Source of the DNA: Affinundibacterium nitidum
GTDB taxonomy: Bacteria; Pseudomonadota; Gammaproteobacteria; Burkholderiales; Burkholderiaceae_D
NCBI RefSeq assembly: GCF_014284155.1
Contig: NZ_JACOFZ010000004.1
Span: forward strand, 248,001-312,000
Direction of reading: 5' to 3'
Length of the DNA: 64,000 nt
Position numbers and translations under genes: made by a program. Shown here piece after piece: positions 27,342 to 36,011 of the stretch. Within the stretch, counting starts at the first letter, position 1. The number at the start of each line of letters is the position of its first letter. The notes beneath the pieces are model-generated. The model was not told where the DNA came from. It was given only the letters and a program-made list of their open reading frames with translations, and made no database searches.

Positions 27342-28469
27342 ATGCGTAGCGAAATCCATGTTTTGTCGAGTAGAAGTGCGGGTAGTCGAAAAGAACTCAC
27401 AAGCCTTCATTTTGGTTTAAATCAAAATCGCAAAAAGGTTTATATACAGTCCTCATTACATGCAGACGAAATTCCAGGCATGTTGGTCAGCTTCTACCTC
27501 AAGCAAAGGCTAGAAAAATTAGAGTCACAAGGGGCGATCGAAGGCACGGTGGTGTTGGTTCCCGTGGCGAACCCGATTGGGCTGAGCCAAGACATTCAAG
27601 GTACTGCGTTTGGTCGCTTTGATTTGGCGAGCGGCCTCAACTTCAACCGTGGATACCAACATTTGACACCAGAGATTCTCAACAGAATTGGTGAACAGTT
27701 GAGCCTCGATGTTGAATTCAATCGCCAACTGATCCGTCGCACTGCAGCCGAAATTCTCGACGAACTTCAGACAATTGATGAAACCGCTCATTTGAAAAAG
27801 ACCCTGCAACGTTTAGCGATCGATGCGGACATCGTGCTTGACCTACATTGCGACAATCAAGCAGTCATGCATTTGTACACGGGTGCTCCTCTGGCAGAAC
27901 GCGGATTACCACTCGCAGCGTTTCTGCAGGCCCACGCGTTATTAGTTTCGAAACTACCCGGCGACGATCCGTTTGATGATTCTTGTTCGCGCCATTGGTG
28001 GGAGCTACAAGACCATTTTGGTGAAACGAAGACGATTCCCCTCGCTTGCCAGTCATTGACTGTTGAACTCAGAGGTGAAACTGATGTTAGCCATGAGACC
28101 GCCAAGCAAGATGCCGACGCCATCATCGCTTACTTACAACACGAAGGACATATTCAGACAGATCCAAACAAGCGTTTCGTTACGCCACCTGCGATCTGTG
28201 TCGCCACTCCACTCGAGGGCGTAGAACCTATTGTTGCCCCGTATGGTGGGATTGTGGTGTTCACGAAAGAGCTCGGCAGTATGGTTCAAGCTGGAGATAG
28301 TATTGCGGATTTAATTGATCCTATTAGTGGTCAACTAACGCCTTTGCGAGCGAGTGTATCTGGCGTCCTCTTTGCGCGAGTGGCACGACGCTATGTTCAT
28401 GCTGGAGCGCGTATTGCCAAAATTGCCGGCCAGGTCGCCTATCGGACAGGCAATTTACTTTCTGCATAG
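27342..28469 (+). CDS. Aspartoacylase/succinylglutamate desuccinylase-family zinc hydrolase, candidate beta-Asp-Arg dipeptidase (CphZ/AotO-like)
   Basis: A 375-residue cytoplasmic zinc hydrolase of the AstE/AspA branch of the M14 fold. The zinc ligands are H40 and E43 (SLHADE) and H169 (DLH), the substrate-carboxylate clamp is NFNRG at 100-104, and E242 in VELRGE fits the catalytic glutamate. A C-terminal beta domain of about 95 residues (APYGGIVVFTKELGSMVQAG, ...) resembles a biotinyl-lipoyl-like fold. From memory, relatives of this family named CphZ (AotO in Pseudomonas aeruginosa) hydrolyse beta-Asp-Arg from cyanophycin. The neighbouring cyanophycinase makes that substrate plausible here. 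Specificity cannot be proven from sequence. It precedes the permease by 25 bases, forming a two-gene operon. Confidence 0.8.
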   Translation: MRSEIHVLSSRSAGSRKELTSLHFGLNQNRKKVYIQSSLHADEIPGMLVSFYLKQRLEKLESQGAIEGTVVLVPVANPIGLSQDIQGTAFGRFDLASGLNFNRGYQHLTPEILNRIGEQLSLDVEFNRQLIRRTAAEILDELQTIDETAHLKKTLQRLAIDADIVLDLHCDNQAVMHLYTGAPLAERGLPLAAFLQAHALLVSKLPGDDPFDDSCSRHWWELQDHFGETKTIPLACQSLTVELRGETDVSHETAKQDADAIIAYLQHEGHIQTDPNKRFVTPPAICVATPLEGVEPIVAPYGGIVVFTKELGSMVQAGDSIADLIDPISGQLTPLRASVSGVLFARVARRYVHAGARIAKIAGQVAYRTGNLLSA

Positions 28470-28494
28470 TCAGAACACATAACAGGAGACGACT

Positions 28495-29886
28495 ATGTTT
28501 AAGAAAATTAGAATGCCCAATACCTTTGTGTTGCTGTTTAGTTTGATGGCCTTGATCGCATTAGCCACTTGGTTTGTACCTGGTGGTAAGTACGCAACCC
28601 AGATCATCAATGGCAAAACGGTGGTTGATCCCGCTTCATTTCAAATTGTGGCGAGCCATCCGCAAGGTTTTGTTGATTTGATGATGTCGCCAATTAAAGG
28701 GTTTGTTGAGGCGGCGCAGATTATTGGTTTCGTGTTGATTGTTGGTGGAGCTTTTGCCGTATTGCAGAAGACAGAAGCGATCGACTCGATGATTAAAGCT
28801 GTCGCCAAAGCGCACACGCATTCCCGAGTAGTTCGGGCCATGATCATTCCAGTCTTTGTGACTTTATTTTCATTAGGTGGCGCTAGTTTTGGTATGGCCG
28901 AGGAAGCGATACCATTTGTCATGATTTTTATTCCGTTAGCGCTAGCTTTAGGTTATGACTCCATTACCGGCGTCGCGATTCCGTTTGTTGGCTCGCAAGT
29001 CGGATTTGCAGCAGCATTTTTGAATCCCTTTAACGTCGGTATTGCGCAGGGAATTGCAGGCGTGCCCGTTTTTTCCGGAATCGGCTTTCGCATTGTCGTG
29101 TGGGCGCTAGCGACTACGTTGACGATCGCATTTCTGATGTGGTACGCGGCGCGTATTAAGGCGCAGCCGCAGCTGAGTCCAACTTATGCATTGGATCAGG
29201 AAAAACGTCAACAACTAGGAAGTGACGGGTTAGCCGATTTTCAAGGGATGACCGGCACCCACAAAGCAGTTCTGTTCATGTTTGTGGGCACGCTAGCCGT
29301 AATGGTGATCGGAGTTGTGAAGTATGAGTGGTTTGTAAATGAAATTGCTGCCTTATTCTTGGTGATGGCGATTTCAGTTGGTGTTGTCGGACGATTGAAC
29401 GCAGATCGCTTTGTTGAAGCTTTCATGCACGGGGCAAAAGATTTGATCACGACCGCAATGGTGATAGCTTTAGCTCGTGCGACAATGATCTTAGCGCGTG
29501 ATGCACAGATCATTGACACTATGCTGTATCACCTAATGCCTTTGGTGCAGTCAGAAAACTCCGTATTTGCAGCGCATAAAATGTTTGTGATCCAGTCTGT
29601 CATCAATTTCTTTATTCATTCTGGAAGCGGCCAAGCCGCCTTGACTATGCCGATCATGGCGCCTTTGGCTGACCTTGTTGGTGTCTCTCGGCAAACAGCA
29701 GTATTGGCTTTTCAGTTTGGTGAATTTACTACACCAATGATTCCTACCTCAGGAATTACTGTCGGTGTCCTTGCCTTGGCACGAATTCCTTGGGCAACTT
29801 GGGCGAAATGGATGATCCCATTGCAGCTGATTTACTTTGTGCTGGCGCTCATCATGTTGGCCGTGGCTTGTCAAATTACTTGGTGA
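28495..29886 (+). CDS. YfcC/DcuC-type 12-TM permease, probable dipeptide or basic amino-acid importer
   Basis: A 463-residue inner-membrane carrier of the DcuC/YfcC superfamily, recognisable by MPNTFVLLFSLMALIALATW with VPGGKY, the GFVEAAQIIGFVLIVGGAFA helix, GMAEEAIPFVMIFIPLALA, GSQVGFAAAFLNPFNVGIAQ and the C-terminal repeat SGSGQAALTMPIMAPLADL with FTTPMIPTSG. About twelve hydrophobic helices are visible. An AGGAG site lies before the ATG, only 25 bases after the zinc-hydrolase stop. Family members move C4-dicarboxylates, arginine/ornithine or similar substrates. In this context it may carry beta-Asp-Arg, Arg or Asp across the inner membrane, as an inference. Confidence 0.8.
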   Translation: MFKKIRMPNTFVLLFSLMALIALATWFVPGGKYATQIINGKTVVDPASFQIVASHPQGFVDLMMSPIKGFVEAAQIIGFVLIVGGAFAVLQKTEAIDSMIKAVAKAHTHSRVVRAMIIPVFVTLFSLGGASFGMAEEAIPFVMIFIPLALALGYDSITGVAIPFVGSQVGFAAAFLNPFNVGIAQGIAGVPVFSGIGFRIVVWALATTLTIAFLMWYAARIKAQPQLSPTYALDQEKRQQLGSDGLADFQGMTGTHKAVLFMFVGTLAVMVIGVVKYEWFVNEIAALFLVMAISVGVVGRLNADRFVEAFMHGAKDLITTAMVIALARATMILARDAQIIDTMLYHLMPLVQSENSVFAAHKMFVIQSVINFFIHSGSGQAALTMPIMAPLADLVGVSRQTAVLAFQFGEFTTPMIPTSGITVGVLALARIPWATWAKWMIPLQLIYFVLALIMLAVACQITW

Positions 29887-29890
29887 AAGA

Positions 29891-29928
29891 AAAAGCCCTG
29901 TGTTGATGAATTCGCACAGGGCTTTTTG
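29891..29928 (+). terminator. Intrinsic terminator after the permease
   Basis: A perfect 12-base stem, AAAAGCCCTGTG (29891-29902) with CACAGGGCTTTT (29915-29926), then T-rich bases. Confidence 0.9.
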
Positions 29929-29971
29929 TTGATTGAAACCGATCGTAAAACGGATCGTGAAATGGATTAGC

Positions 29972-30514
29972 TTATTCTATGCTATTGATTTGCGGGCTTT
30001 GCTTAAAGTCACTAATTTTGTAACCAAGTTTTTCCGCCGTCTTCATTGCTTGTTGCCATTGTTCTGGTTCAAGTTTCATATTGCGTGACAAGACCCACCC
30101 GTATTTTCGTGATGGCTCTCCGACCAAAACCCATTGGTAGTTGGGGTCTAAATCGAGAATCCAATAGTTGCCGTAGAAGGGGCGAAAAAAACTCACACGT
30201 AATTTTGCGTTATTGCTGCCGTCAACAATTTTCGCAATACCTTCTGCAGTTTCAATTTTTCCGTCTTGTTTGCGGCAACGGTTTATCACTCGAATGGCGC
30301 CCTCGTCCTTCCGATATTCGGCACGTGTATCTGCTACACACATCGATTGAAATCGATTGGGAATGACGGCGATCTCGTACCATTTTCCGAGATAGCGCTC
30401 CACATCGACTTTATCCACCGTCGGCATTGCCGCGTAATCTTCATTGCATGCGGACAGCAGTGAAACACCAAGCAGAGTAGCGATTACAGAAATTTTTTTG
30501 AGCATATTGGGCAT
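29972..30514 (-). CDS. blc: Outer-membrane lipoprotein lipocalin
   Basis: A bacterial lipocalin, a small beta-barrel that binds lipids or other hydrophobic ligands at the outer membrane. The lipobox LLSAC ends at C23. The lipocalin signature GKWYEIAVIPNRFQ is at about 43-56. The second and third conserved blocks are present as NYWILDLDPNYQWVLVGEPS and the helix EQWQQAMKTAEKLGY. At 180 residues it has the usual length of Blc (about 177). The ATG at 30505 is an alternative start three codons in. It stands alone, convergent with the permease across a terminator. Confidence 0.9.
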   Translation of the reverse strand: MPNMLKKISVIATLLGVSLLSACNEDYAAMPTVDKVDVERYLGKWYEIAVIPNRFQSMCVADTRAEYRKDEGAIRVINRCRKQDGKIETAEGIAKIVDGSNNAKLRVSFFRPFYGNYWILDLDPNYQWVLVGEPSRKYGWVLSRNMKLEPEQWQQAMKTAEKLGYKISDFKQSPQINSIE

Positions 30515-30651
30515 CGTATGTTGGATATCAGGTAATTTGATTTCGCAGCATCAGCAAAACGATTGAAGTGCGAGGCTCATAATTTATCACAAGCTGTAGT
30601 TTGCGTTTGAGATACGGCAATTACTCATCAATTGACGCCAAAATTCTTCTT

Positions 30652-30684
30652 AGTAATAAAAAAAGGCTGACCTGAGGCCAGCCT
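30652..30684 (-). terminator. Intrinsic terminator after the cyclophilin gene
   Basis: Read on the minus strand, AGGCTGGCC (30684-30676) pairs with GGTCAGCCT (30672-30664) with one G-U pair, followed by a long T run. The rest of 30515-30764 shows no gene. Confidence 0.8.
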
Positions 30685-30764
30685 AAAGAGGGAGAAACAC
30701 AATTTGAAGTCAAACTTCAAGGTATTCCAAGAGAGACAATGCTCTCAAATCAACAGAGTCAGTT

Positions 30765-31589
30765 TTACTGTGTCTGTATCATGGAATTAATTACAACGGC
30801 AGTGTTGGGTACATCGGTGAGCCCGCCTCGAGTGCTTGTGGGTACAGCCTTAATTTTGTCGACAACATCCAGACCTGATACCACTTTACCAAACACAGCG
30901 TAGCCTCCCGCATTCGTATCGAGGGTGAGGTTATCGACAACGTTGATGAAAAATTGCGAGGTTGCGGAATCTGCTGCAGCGGTTCTCGCCATTGCTATCG
31001 ATCCGCGTAAATTGCTTAGACCATTGTTGGCCTCTAGTTTGATCGGTGCCTGTGTTGTCGCTTGATTTAAGTCTGCAGTAAAACCACCACCTTGAATGAC
31101 GAAGTTACTGATGACACGATGGAAGATCTTATTCACGTAAAAGCCAGATTCCGTGTAATTCAAGAAGTTGTCAACGGTAATAGGAGCTGCCGCTGGATTG
31201 AGTTCAATAACGACTGTACCAAGCGAGGTCGTCATGCTTACTTGTGGTTGCTTTGTAAGCGGAATTGTCAAATTATTTGCATAGAGAGAGTTTCCACCTG
31301 CATCGGTAATCACCAATGCTTGAGTGCCAACCCCGATTATTTTGCAGCTAAATGATTTTTGACTTGCAGTGCCGCCAGCTAATTCGCTTATCTTCAAGCA
31401 TGCCTTGTTTGACATGTTGAAGCCAGCATTAAGGTTTTCGCCTTTTACGGTAATAACAGTGGTTTTGCGATACACAAGTTGGTCGGTGCTGACGCTAGTA
31501 ATTTTAGCCTTATTGATTGGTTGGGAAAGGTCTCCGCCACAGGCAGTCAATACAGATGCAGCAAATAAGGTAAGAAAAACAGATTTCAA
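30765..31589 (-). CDS. Cyclophilin-type peptidyl-prolyl isomerase, lipoprotein with an extra N-terminal domain
   Basis: A 274-residue envelope PPIase. The signal peptide ends in the lipobox SVLTAC (C17). Residues about 30-110 form a beta-rich domain with an IPT/TIG-like start (KAKITSVSTDQLVYRKTTVI, VTVKGENLNAGF) and two Cys that could pair. The cyclophilin domain follows (FHRVISNFVIQGGGF with the catalytic Arg, MARTAAADSATSQFFINV, GYAVFGKVVSGLDVVDKI). It should assist folding of outer-membrane or periplasmic proteins. The N-terminal domain is not part of standard PpiA or PpiB. Single gene with its own terminator. Confidence 0.88.
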   Translation of the reverse strand: MKSVFLTLFAASVLTACGGDLSQPINKAKITSVSTDQLVYRKTTVITVKGENLNAGFNMSNKACLKISELAGGTASQKSFSCKIIGVGTQALVITDAGGNSLYANNLTIPLTKQPQVSMTTSLGTVVIELNPAAAPITVDNFLNYTESGFYVNKIFHRVISNFVIQGGGFTADLNQATTQAPIKLEANNGLSNLRGSIAMARTAAADSATSQFFINVVDNLTLDTNAGGYAVFGKVVSGLDVVDKIKAVPTSTRGGLTDVPNTAVVINSMIQTQ

Positions 31590-31723
31590 AATGCACTCCG
31601 GTGAAACGTTTGAAGAAGACCAGAGTATATGGAGAGATAGAGAAATAAAAAATTGCTTTACTGTCAGAACTTTGTCGAAATTTGTACGACTTTGTTACAG
31701 GGAAAATGGCTTTTCAAGAATGG

Positions 31724-32551
31724 TTATTTCTTTGACTGCTTAGCTTTTTGAAGTCTAGACTCCGCAGCATAATACTTATCGAGTGAAACGCTGATCTGTT
31801 GAATTAATCGGTCGTTTTGACCTTTGAGTTGCGCGAAACGAATTCCGTCTTTGAGAACTGGTTTTGGTAAAACACTAAAACGCGGCTTTATACCAGATGT
31901 ATCCTGCTCATCAATTTTAATGGTGTTAACTTGGCGTTCAACATCAATCGCATCCGTAAATGGGCTTGCTATGATCATGGCGTCGACGCGATGAGTCAGA
32001 ACTTTTTGCAGTCGAGGGCCATAGGCATCGATATCATCATCGGTCTTGAATAAAGTATTTTTTTGTGCATCAAATTCGCCACCATATTTTGAGCCGCGTA
32101 CGACGCCTATCGTTTTTCCTCTAAGGTCGAGAAGCTTGGAATAGTCAAACTTTTTGTCGGTGCGAGTGACGAGCCAAAGATAGTTGTAGACGGCTGGTTC
32201 TGAGAAAGTGAAAATCTGTTCACGTTCCGCTGTAATACTAAGACCAAAAATTAATCCGCCATCAGTACTTGCGATCTTTACTGCGCGATTCCATGGATAC
32301 ATCTGTAAATCGAATTTGATATGAAGATCTTTCTCAATGAACTCAAAAATCTTAGTGAACCGCTCTGGCATCGGTACAAATTCACCTTTTTCGTTTTTAT
32401 TTTCACCAAAGAGAAGTGGCACCCTTGTTTGTGCATGCACGACATTAGAGATGTTCAGAATGATCAATAGCAGGCAGGCGGCCATCCATTGCAAAGGAAA
32501 AAATAGCGTTTTGCTGTGAAAGAAATCGCGGACGGGGGCGAACGATAGCAT
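31724..32551 (-). CDS. Periplasmic solute-binding protein, family 3
   Basis: A 275-residue exported protein of the SBP_bac_3 family (amino-acid or polar-solute binding). A long signal segment (MAACLLLIILNISNVVHAQ) ends near residue 41. Conserved blocks include PWNRAVKIASTDGGLIFGLS, REQIFTFSEPAVYNYLWLV and LLDLRGKTIGVVRGSKYGGE. No ABC permease or ATPase is next to it. Orphan family-3 binding proteins can be sensors or use a distant transporter, so its partner is unknown. Confidence 0.8.
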   Translation of the reverse strand: MLSFAPVRDFFHSKTLFFPLQWMAACLLLIILNISNVVHAQTRVPLLFGENKNEKGEFVPMPERFTKIFEFIEKDLHIKFDLQMYPWNRAVKIASTDGGLIFGLSITAEREQIFTFSEPAVYNYLWLVTRTDKKFDYSKLLDLRGKTIGVVRGSKYGGEFDAQKNTLFKTDDDIDAYGPRLQKVLTHRVDAMIIASPFTDAIDVERQVNTIKIDEQDTSGIKPRFSVLPKPVLKDGIRFAQLKGQNDRLIQQISVSLDKYYAAESRLQKAKQSKK

Positions 32552-32709
32552 GGGAAGCCAGATGATATAGGTGATGGATTAAAAAGATTTCCGTATTGCA
32601 ATTATACGGAATATTCCGGTGTTAGGCTTGCCCGTCAACAAGCCTGCGATCATATGACTTGTCTCGATTGCAATAAACTCGTGGTTGTAGATGTTTTTGC
32701 CACAATGCC

Positions 32710-34020
32710 TTATCTGAGCAGTCCATCGAAGAGATGAATCTTCACCCATGTCCCTGCAGCGACATCCGCTTGTTCATCCGGCAGAACGATCATGCAATTC
32801 GCCTCAGCCATCGATCGTAGTACACCAGAGCCTTGTGATCCCGTCACTTGAACTTGTAATTGACCATCGTCGTCGATGTTTGCAATCCCACGTTGGTATT
32901 CAGTTCGACCTTGGCGTTTACGTATGGCACGCAAACTTCGCGCGGGGACAAGGAGTAAAGTTTGGGCCTGAGCACTTTGCATGTGAAGCAAAGCATCGCG
33001 TACGAAATACAGAAAACTTACCATGACAGCGACAGGGTTACCCGGAAGACCAAATAAATAGGCTGACTTTTCGTGATGGGAAATTCTACCGAAAGCCATA
33101 GGTCTACCAGGGCGCATACCGATGGTCCAGAATGCGACTTCTCCCATTCTTGCCATGACTTCTTTGGTATAGTCTGCTGCGCCAACAGATACTCCACCGG
33201 AAGTGATCACAGCATCGGCCGCCTGACATGCTTGCCTTAATGTCGTTTCTAGTGCGTCGGGATGGTCGGGCGCAACGCCGAGATCAATCATCTCAATGCC
33301 AAGGTTCTTGAGCAGTGCAAAAACAGTGTAACGATTGCTATCGTAAATGCTTCCCTCTGTCAGTGCCTCACCGAGCGAGCGAACCTCATCACCCGTGGAA
33401 AAGTAGGCGACGCGAAGGCGTCGATAGACTGAGACCTTAGCGATCCCGAGGGATGCAATCAGCCCAAGTTCCGCTGCACCCAATCGCTTGCCCTTGCAAA
33501 TGGCAATTTGTCCTGAAACTAAATCCTCGCCAGCGAATCGACGATTATCCCCTAGGCGGAGTTTGCTACCATCGAAACTGATTTCTTGCTGTGATTTGAT
33601 ATCGATCGCAGAGCATGTTGTCATCTCTTGTGGAACCACTGTATCGCATCCCGTTGGCATGACAGCGCCAGTCATGATCTTTACACATTCACCGAGATTG
33701 ACGTGGCCATGAAAAGGGCGACCAGCAAAAGATTCGCCAATGATCGTGAGTTTTAGCGGAGTGCTTACTTTGAGTTGTTCGCTATTAAAAGCAAAACCGT
33801 CCATCGCTGAATTATCATGCGGTGGCACGTTGAAGGGGGAGATGATGTCCTCTGCCAGTACGCGCCCCAATGAATCAAAGATACCTACATTGTCGACTTC
33901 GGTGATCGGGGTAATAAACTTTTCAATGATGTTTTTCGTATCTTGAACCGAGAGCGTTGGCGCGCGAAATTGTTCGTGTTGGTCAAGAATTGTGCTCAAA
34001 CTTGGATGAAAGGATTGCAT
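32710..34020 (-). CDS. moeA: Molybdopterin molybdenumtransferase
   Basis: MoeA inserts molybdate into adenylylated molybdopterin, the last step of molybdenum cofactor assembly, in the cytoplasm. At 436 residues it has the usual four-domain length. Seen in order: FNVPPHDNSAMDGFAF, MTGAVMPTGCDTVVPQE, FSTGDEVRSLGEAL, VITSGGVSVGAADYTKEVM and FGLPGNPVAVMVSF. The gene is the third of a moaA-mobA-moeA run, 9 bases after mobA, so the three are very probably one operon transcribed toward lower coordinates. Confidence 0.96.
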   Translation of the reverse strand: MQSFHPSLSTILDQHEQFRAPTLSVQDTKNIIEKFITPITEVDNVGIFDSLGRVLAEDIISPFNVPPHDNSAMDGFAFNSEQLKVSTPLKLTIIGESFAGRPFHGHVNLGECVKIMTGAVMPTGCDTVVPQEMTTCSAIDIKSQQEISFDGSKLRLGDNRRFAGEDLVSGQIAICKGKRLGAAELGLIASLGIAKVSVYRRLRVAYFSTGDEVRSLGEALTEGSIYDSNRYTVFALLKNLGIEMIDLGVAPDHPDALETTLRQACQAADAVITSGGVSVGAADYTKEVMARMGEVAFWTIGMRPGRPMAFGRISHHEKSAYLFGLPGNPVAVMVSFLYFVRDALLHMQSAQAQTLLLVPARSLRAIRKRQGRTEYQRGIANIDDDGQLQVQVTGSQGSGVLRSMAEANCMIVLPDEQADVAAGTWVKIHLFDGLLR

Positions 34021-34029
34021 AGCAAAAGC

Positions 34030-34647
34030 TTAGGGTTGAATAGATGGTGAATAGAAATTGAGTTCCGCCCGAGTATTGATATTTCGAAATTCTTGATGGT
34101 CTTCGAATTTCACTTCGCTCACGCGAAGTTGGCCGAGCCAGTCACTGATTTTTCTGCCCCCATGCTCTAGAAAATCGCGCAAGTGATGATGAAGATCACG
34201 CTCGACAAGACAAAAAACAGGCTGCAGCTGTTTAAGCAATTGCCCTTGAACGAGTTCTTCAGTGAAGGGGACTGCGATTTGTGTACCTTGCTTGACCATA
34301 GTGGTCGCGAGTTTGTTGGCCAAGTCAATGGGTAAAAATGGTGAGTCACAGGGAGCACTCAAAAGATATTTTGTCTGGCAATGCTGCAGCCCACTTTCAA
34401 GTCCTGCGAGCGGTCCAGCATAATTGGCGATGCTGTCAGGGAAAACCGCCAACTCGAACTCACGATAACGCTCTAAGTCTTGATTGGCATTGATGATCAA
34501 GTTGCCGACCTGCGGCTTCAATCTCGCGATAACATGCTCGACCATGGTTTTGCCCTGCATGGTTTGTAGACCTTTGTTGACGTGCCCCATGCGCATGCCG
34601 CGGCCACCAGCGAGAATTAGTCCTGTAATTTCTGTGCGATGAATCAT
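34030..34647 (-). CDS. mobA: Molybdenum cofactor guanylyltransferase
   Basis: MobA adds GMP to molybdenum cofactor to make the MGD form used by DMSO-reductase-type enzymes. The 205-residue product begins with the nucleotidyltransferase signature ITGLILAGGRGMRMGHVNKGL, then the metal-binding block SAPCDSPFLP and a short C-terminal part with a MobA-like HHHLRDFLEHGGRKISDWL. It lies 22 bases after moaA and 9 before moeA. Confidence 0.94.
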   Translation of the reverse strand: MIHRTEITGLILAGGRGMRMGHVNKGLQTMQGKTMVEHVIARLKPQVGNLIINANQDLERYREFELAVFPDSIANYAGPLAGLESGLQHCQTKYLLSAPCDSPFLPIDLANKLATTMVKQGTQIAVPFTEELVQGQLLKQLQPVFCLVERDLHHHLRDFLEHGGRKISDWLGQLRVSEVKFEDHQEFRNINTRAELNFYSPSIQP

Positions 34648-34669
34648 AATTTTCTAAGGTACTTCTCGC

Positions 34670-35812
34670 TCAACCACCAATGTATGACATCTCGATTTTC
34701 TTCCGATGTGAGGCTCGACGTTCTATATCGCGCAGTTCTGAATAACGATCCCCTCGGTCTTCCCAAATACCACGAATGATATTGGCTACTATCTCATCCG
34801 CGTTCACTGTGTTTGCTGTTGATCGCAGATGCTCGCGCAAATCATGGCCTTCGCTAGCGAATAAGCAGGTGTAGAGCATACCTTGGGTTGACAGGCGGGC
34901 GCGATTGCAGTCGCGACAGAAGGCGTGGCTGACACTAGAGATGAAACCTAGTTCGGCACTACCATCTTGATGTTGAAAGCGCTGAGCTGTTTCACCTAGC
35001 TGTTGAGCGGGTAAGGGCACTAGAGGAAATCCAGCGGCATCAAGAAGCGTAATAATGTCATCAGTGCGCATTACATCGTGTGCCTGCCAAGCGTTGGAGT
35101 CGCCAACGTCCATAAATTCGATGAATCTTAAAGTATGCCCTGTATTTTTGAAGTACTTGACCATGGGAATAATCTCGTGGTCATTGACTCCTCTTTTGAC
35201 CACCATGTTGATTTTAATCTGATCAAATCCGGCATTGCTCGCAGCTTGTATGCCATCTAGGACATCGCCGACCGGAAAATCTACATCATTCATGCTCTTG
35301 AATATGGGGTCATCTAAAGCATCGAGCGACACAGTGAGACGCTTGAGCCCAGCTGCGCGCAACGCCGACGCCTTCTTGCGTAGCAGCGAGCCATTTGTCG
35401 TCAGCGTTAGGTCAAGCGCATGACCTTCTGGCGTGCGAATATCCGCCAACATTGCTATCAAGTCTTCAATATTTTTGCGAAGCAAAGGCTCTCCGCCCGT
35501 GAGGCGAATTTTTCTAACTCCATGCAGAACAAAAATTTTTGCAAGGCGTGTAATTTCTTCGAAGCTAAGTAGCTCGTTCTGTGAGAGATAAGGGTAATCT
35601 TTGGTGAAAATTTCTTTGGGCATGCAGTATGTGCAGCGAAAATTGCACCGATCAGTGACTGATATCCGAAGGTCGTGCAGAGAACGATTGAATCGATCAC
35701 TTAAATTGCCGGCACTTGGTAAAAGCTGAGCGGGAACAGGCCAGTGCTTAATGCCATCACTGTGCAACTTCGCACTTGGCATCACTTTAATTGGAATAAA
35801 CTTTTCTGACAT
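34670..35812 (-). CDS. moaA: GTP 3',8-cyclase (molybdenum cofactor step 1), radical SAM
   Basis: MoaA uses two Fe-S clusters to convert GTP to 3',8-cyclo-GTP. The radical-SAM motif is C-x3-C-x2-C in DRCNFRCTYCMPKE. The second cluster motif is FCRDCNRARLSTQGMLYTC. The essential C-terminal Gly-Gly is present (IGG). At 380 residues it is a little longer than E. coli MoaA because of an N-terminal extension of about 45 residues before FNRSLHDLRISVTDRC. It heads the moaA-mobA-moeA operon. The upstream gap holds a terminator of the rne transcript. Confidence 0.96.
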   Translation of the reverse strand: MSEKFIPIKVMPSAKLHSDGIKHWPVPAQLLPSAGNLSDRFNRSLHDLRISVTDRCNFRCTYCMPKEIFTKDYPYLSQNELLSFEEITRLAKIFVLHGVRKIRLTGGEPLLRKNIEDLIAMLADIRTPEGHALDLTLTTNGSLLRKKASALRAAGLKRLTVSLDALDDPIFKSMNDVDFPVGDVLDGIQAASNAGFDQIKINMVVKRGVNDHEIIPMVKYFKNTGHTLRFIEFMDVGDSNAWQAHDVMRTDDIITLLDAAGFPLVPLPAQQLGETAQRFQHQDGSAELGFISSVSHAFCRDCNRARLSTQGMLYTCLFASEGHDLREHLRSTANTVNADEIVANIIRGIWEDRGDRYSELRDIERRASHRKKIEMSYIGG

Positions 35813-35927
35813 GCGGTTTCAATAATCGAACAAAACGTATAGTCGACACAATAGCATGCTTGTGCTTAAACTGTTTACCTCACCTTGACTCGGGTCAAGC
35901 CCCGAGAGGAAATGCAATTCTAGAACG

Positions 35928-35963
35928 AAAAAAAACCTGATCAATGGATGATCAGGTTTTTTT
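35928..35963. terminator. Intrinsic terminator between rne and moaA
   Basis: AACCTGATCA (35934-35943) pairs with TGATCAGGTT (35949-35958), with A's on the left and T's on the right. On the minus strand it ends the rne transcript before moaA. Confidence 0.88.
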
Positions 35964-36011
35964 CAAACGCAAATTAGTTTCTCCCACGGCACAGGCCGTG
36001 GAGATATAGCA

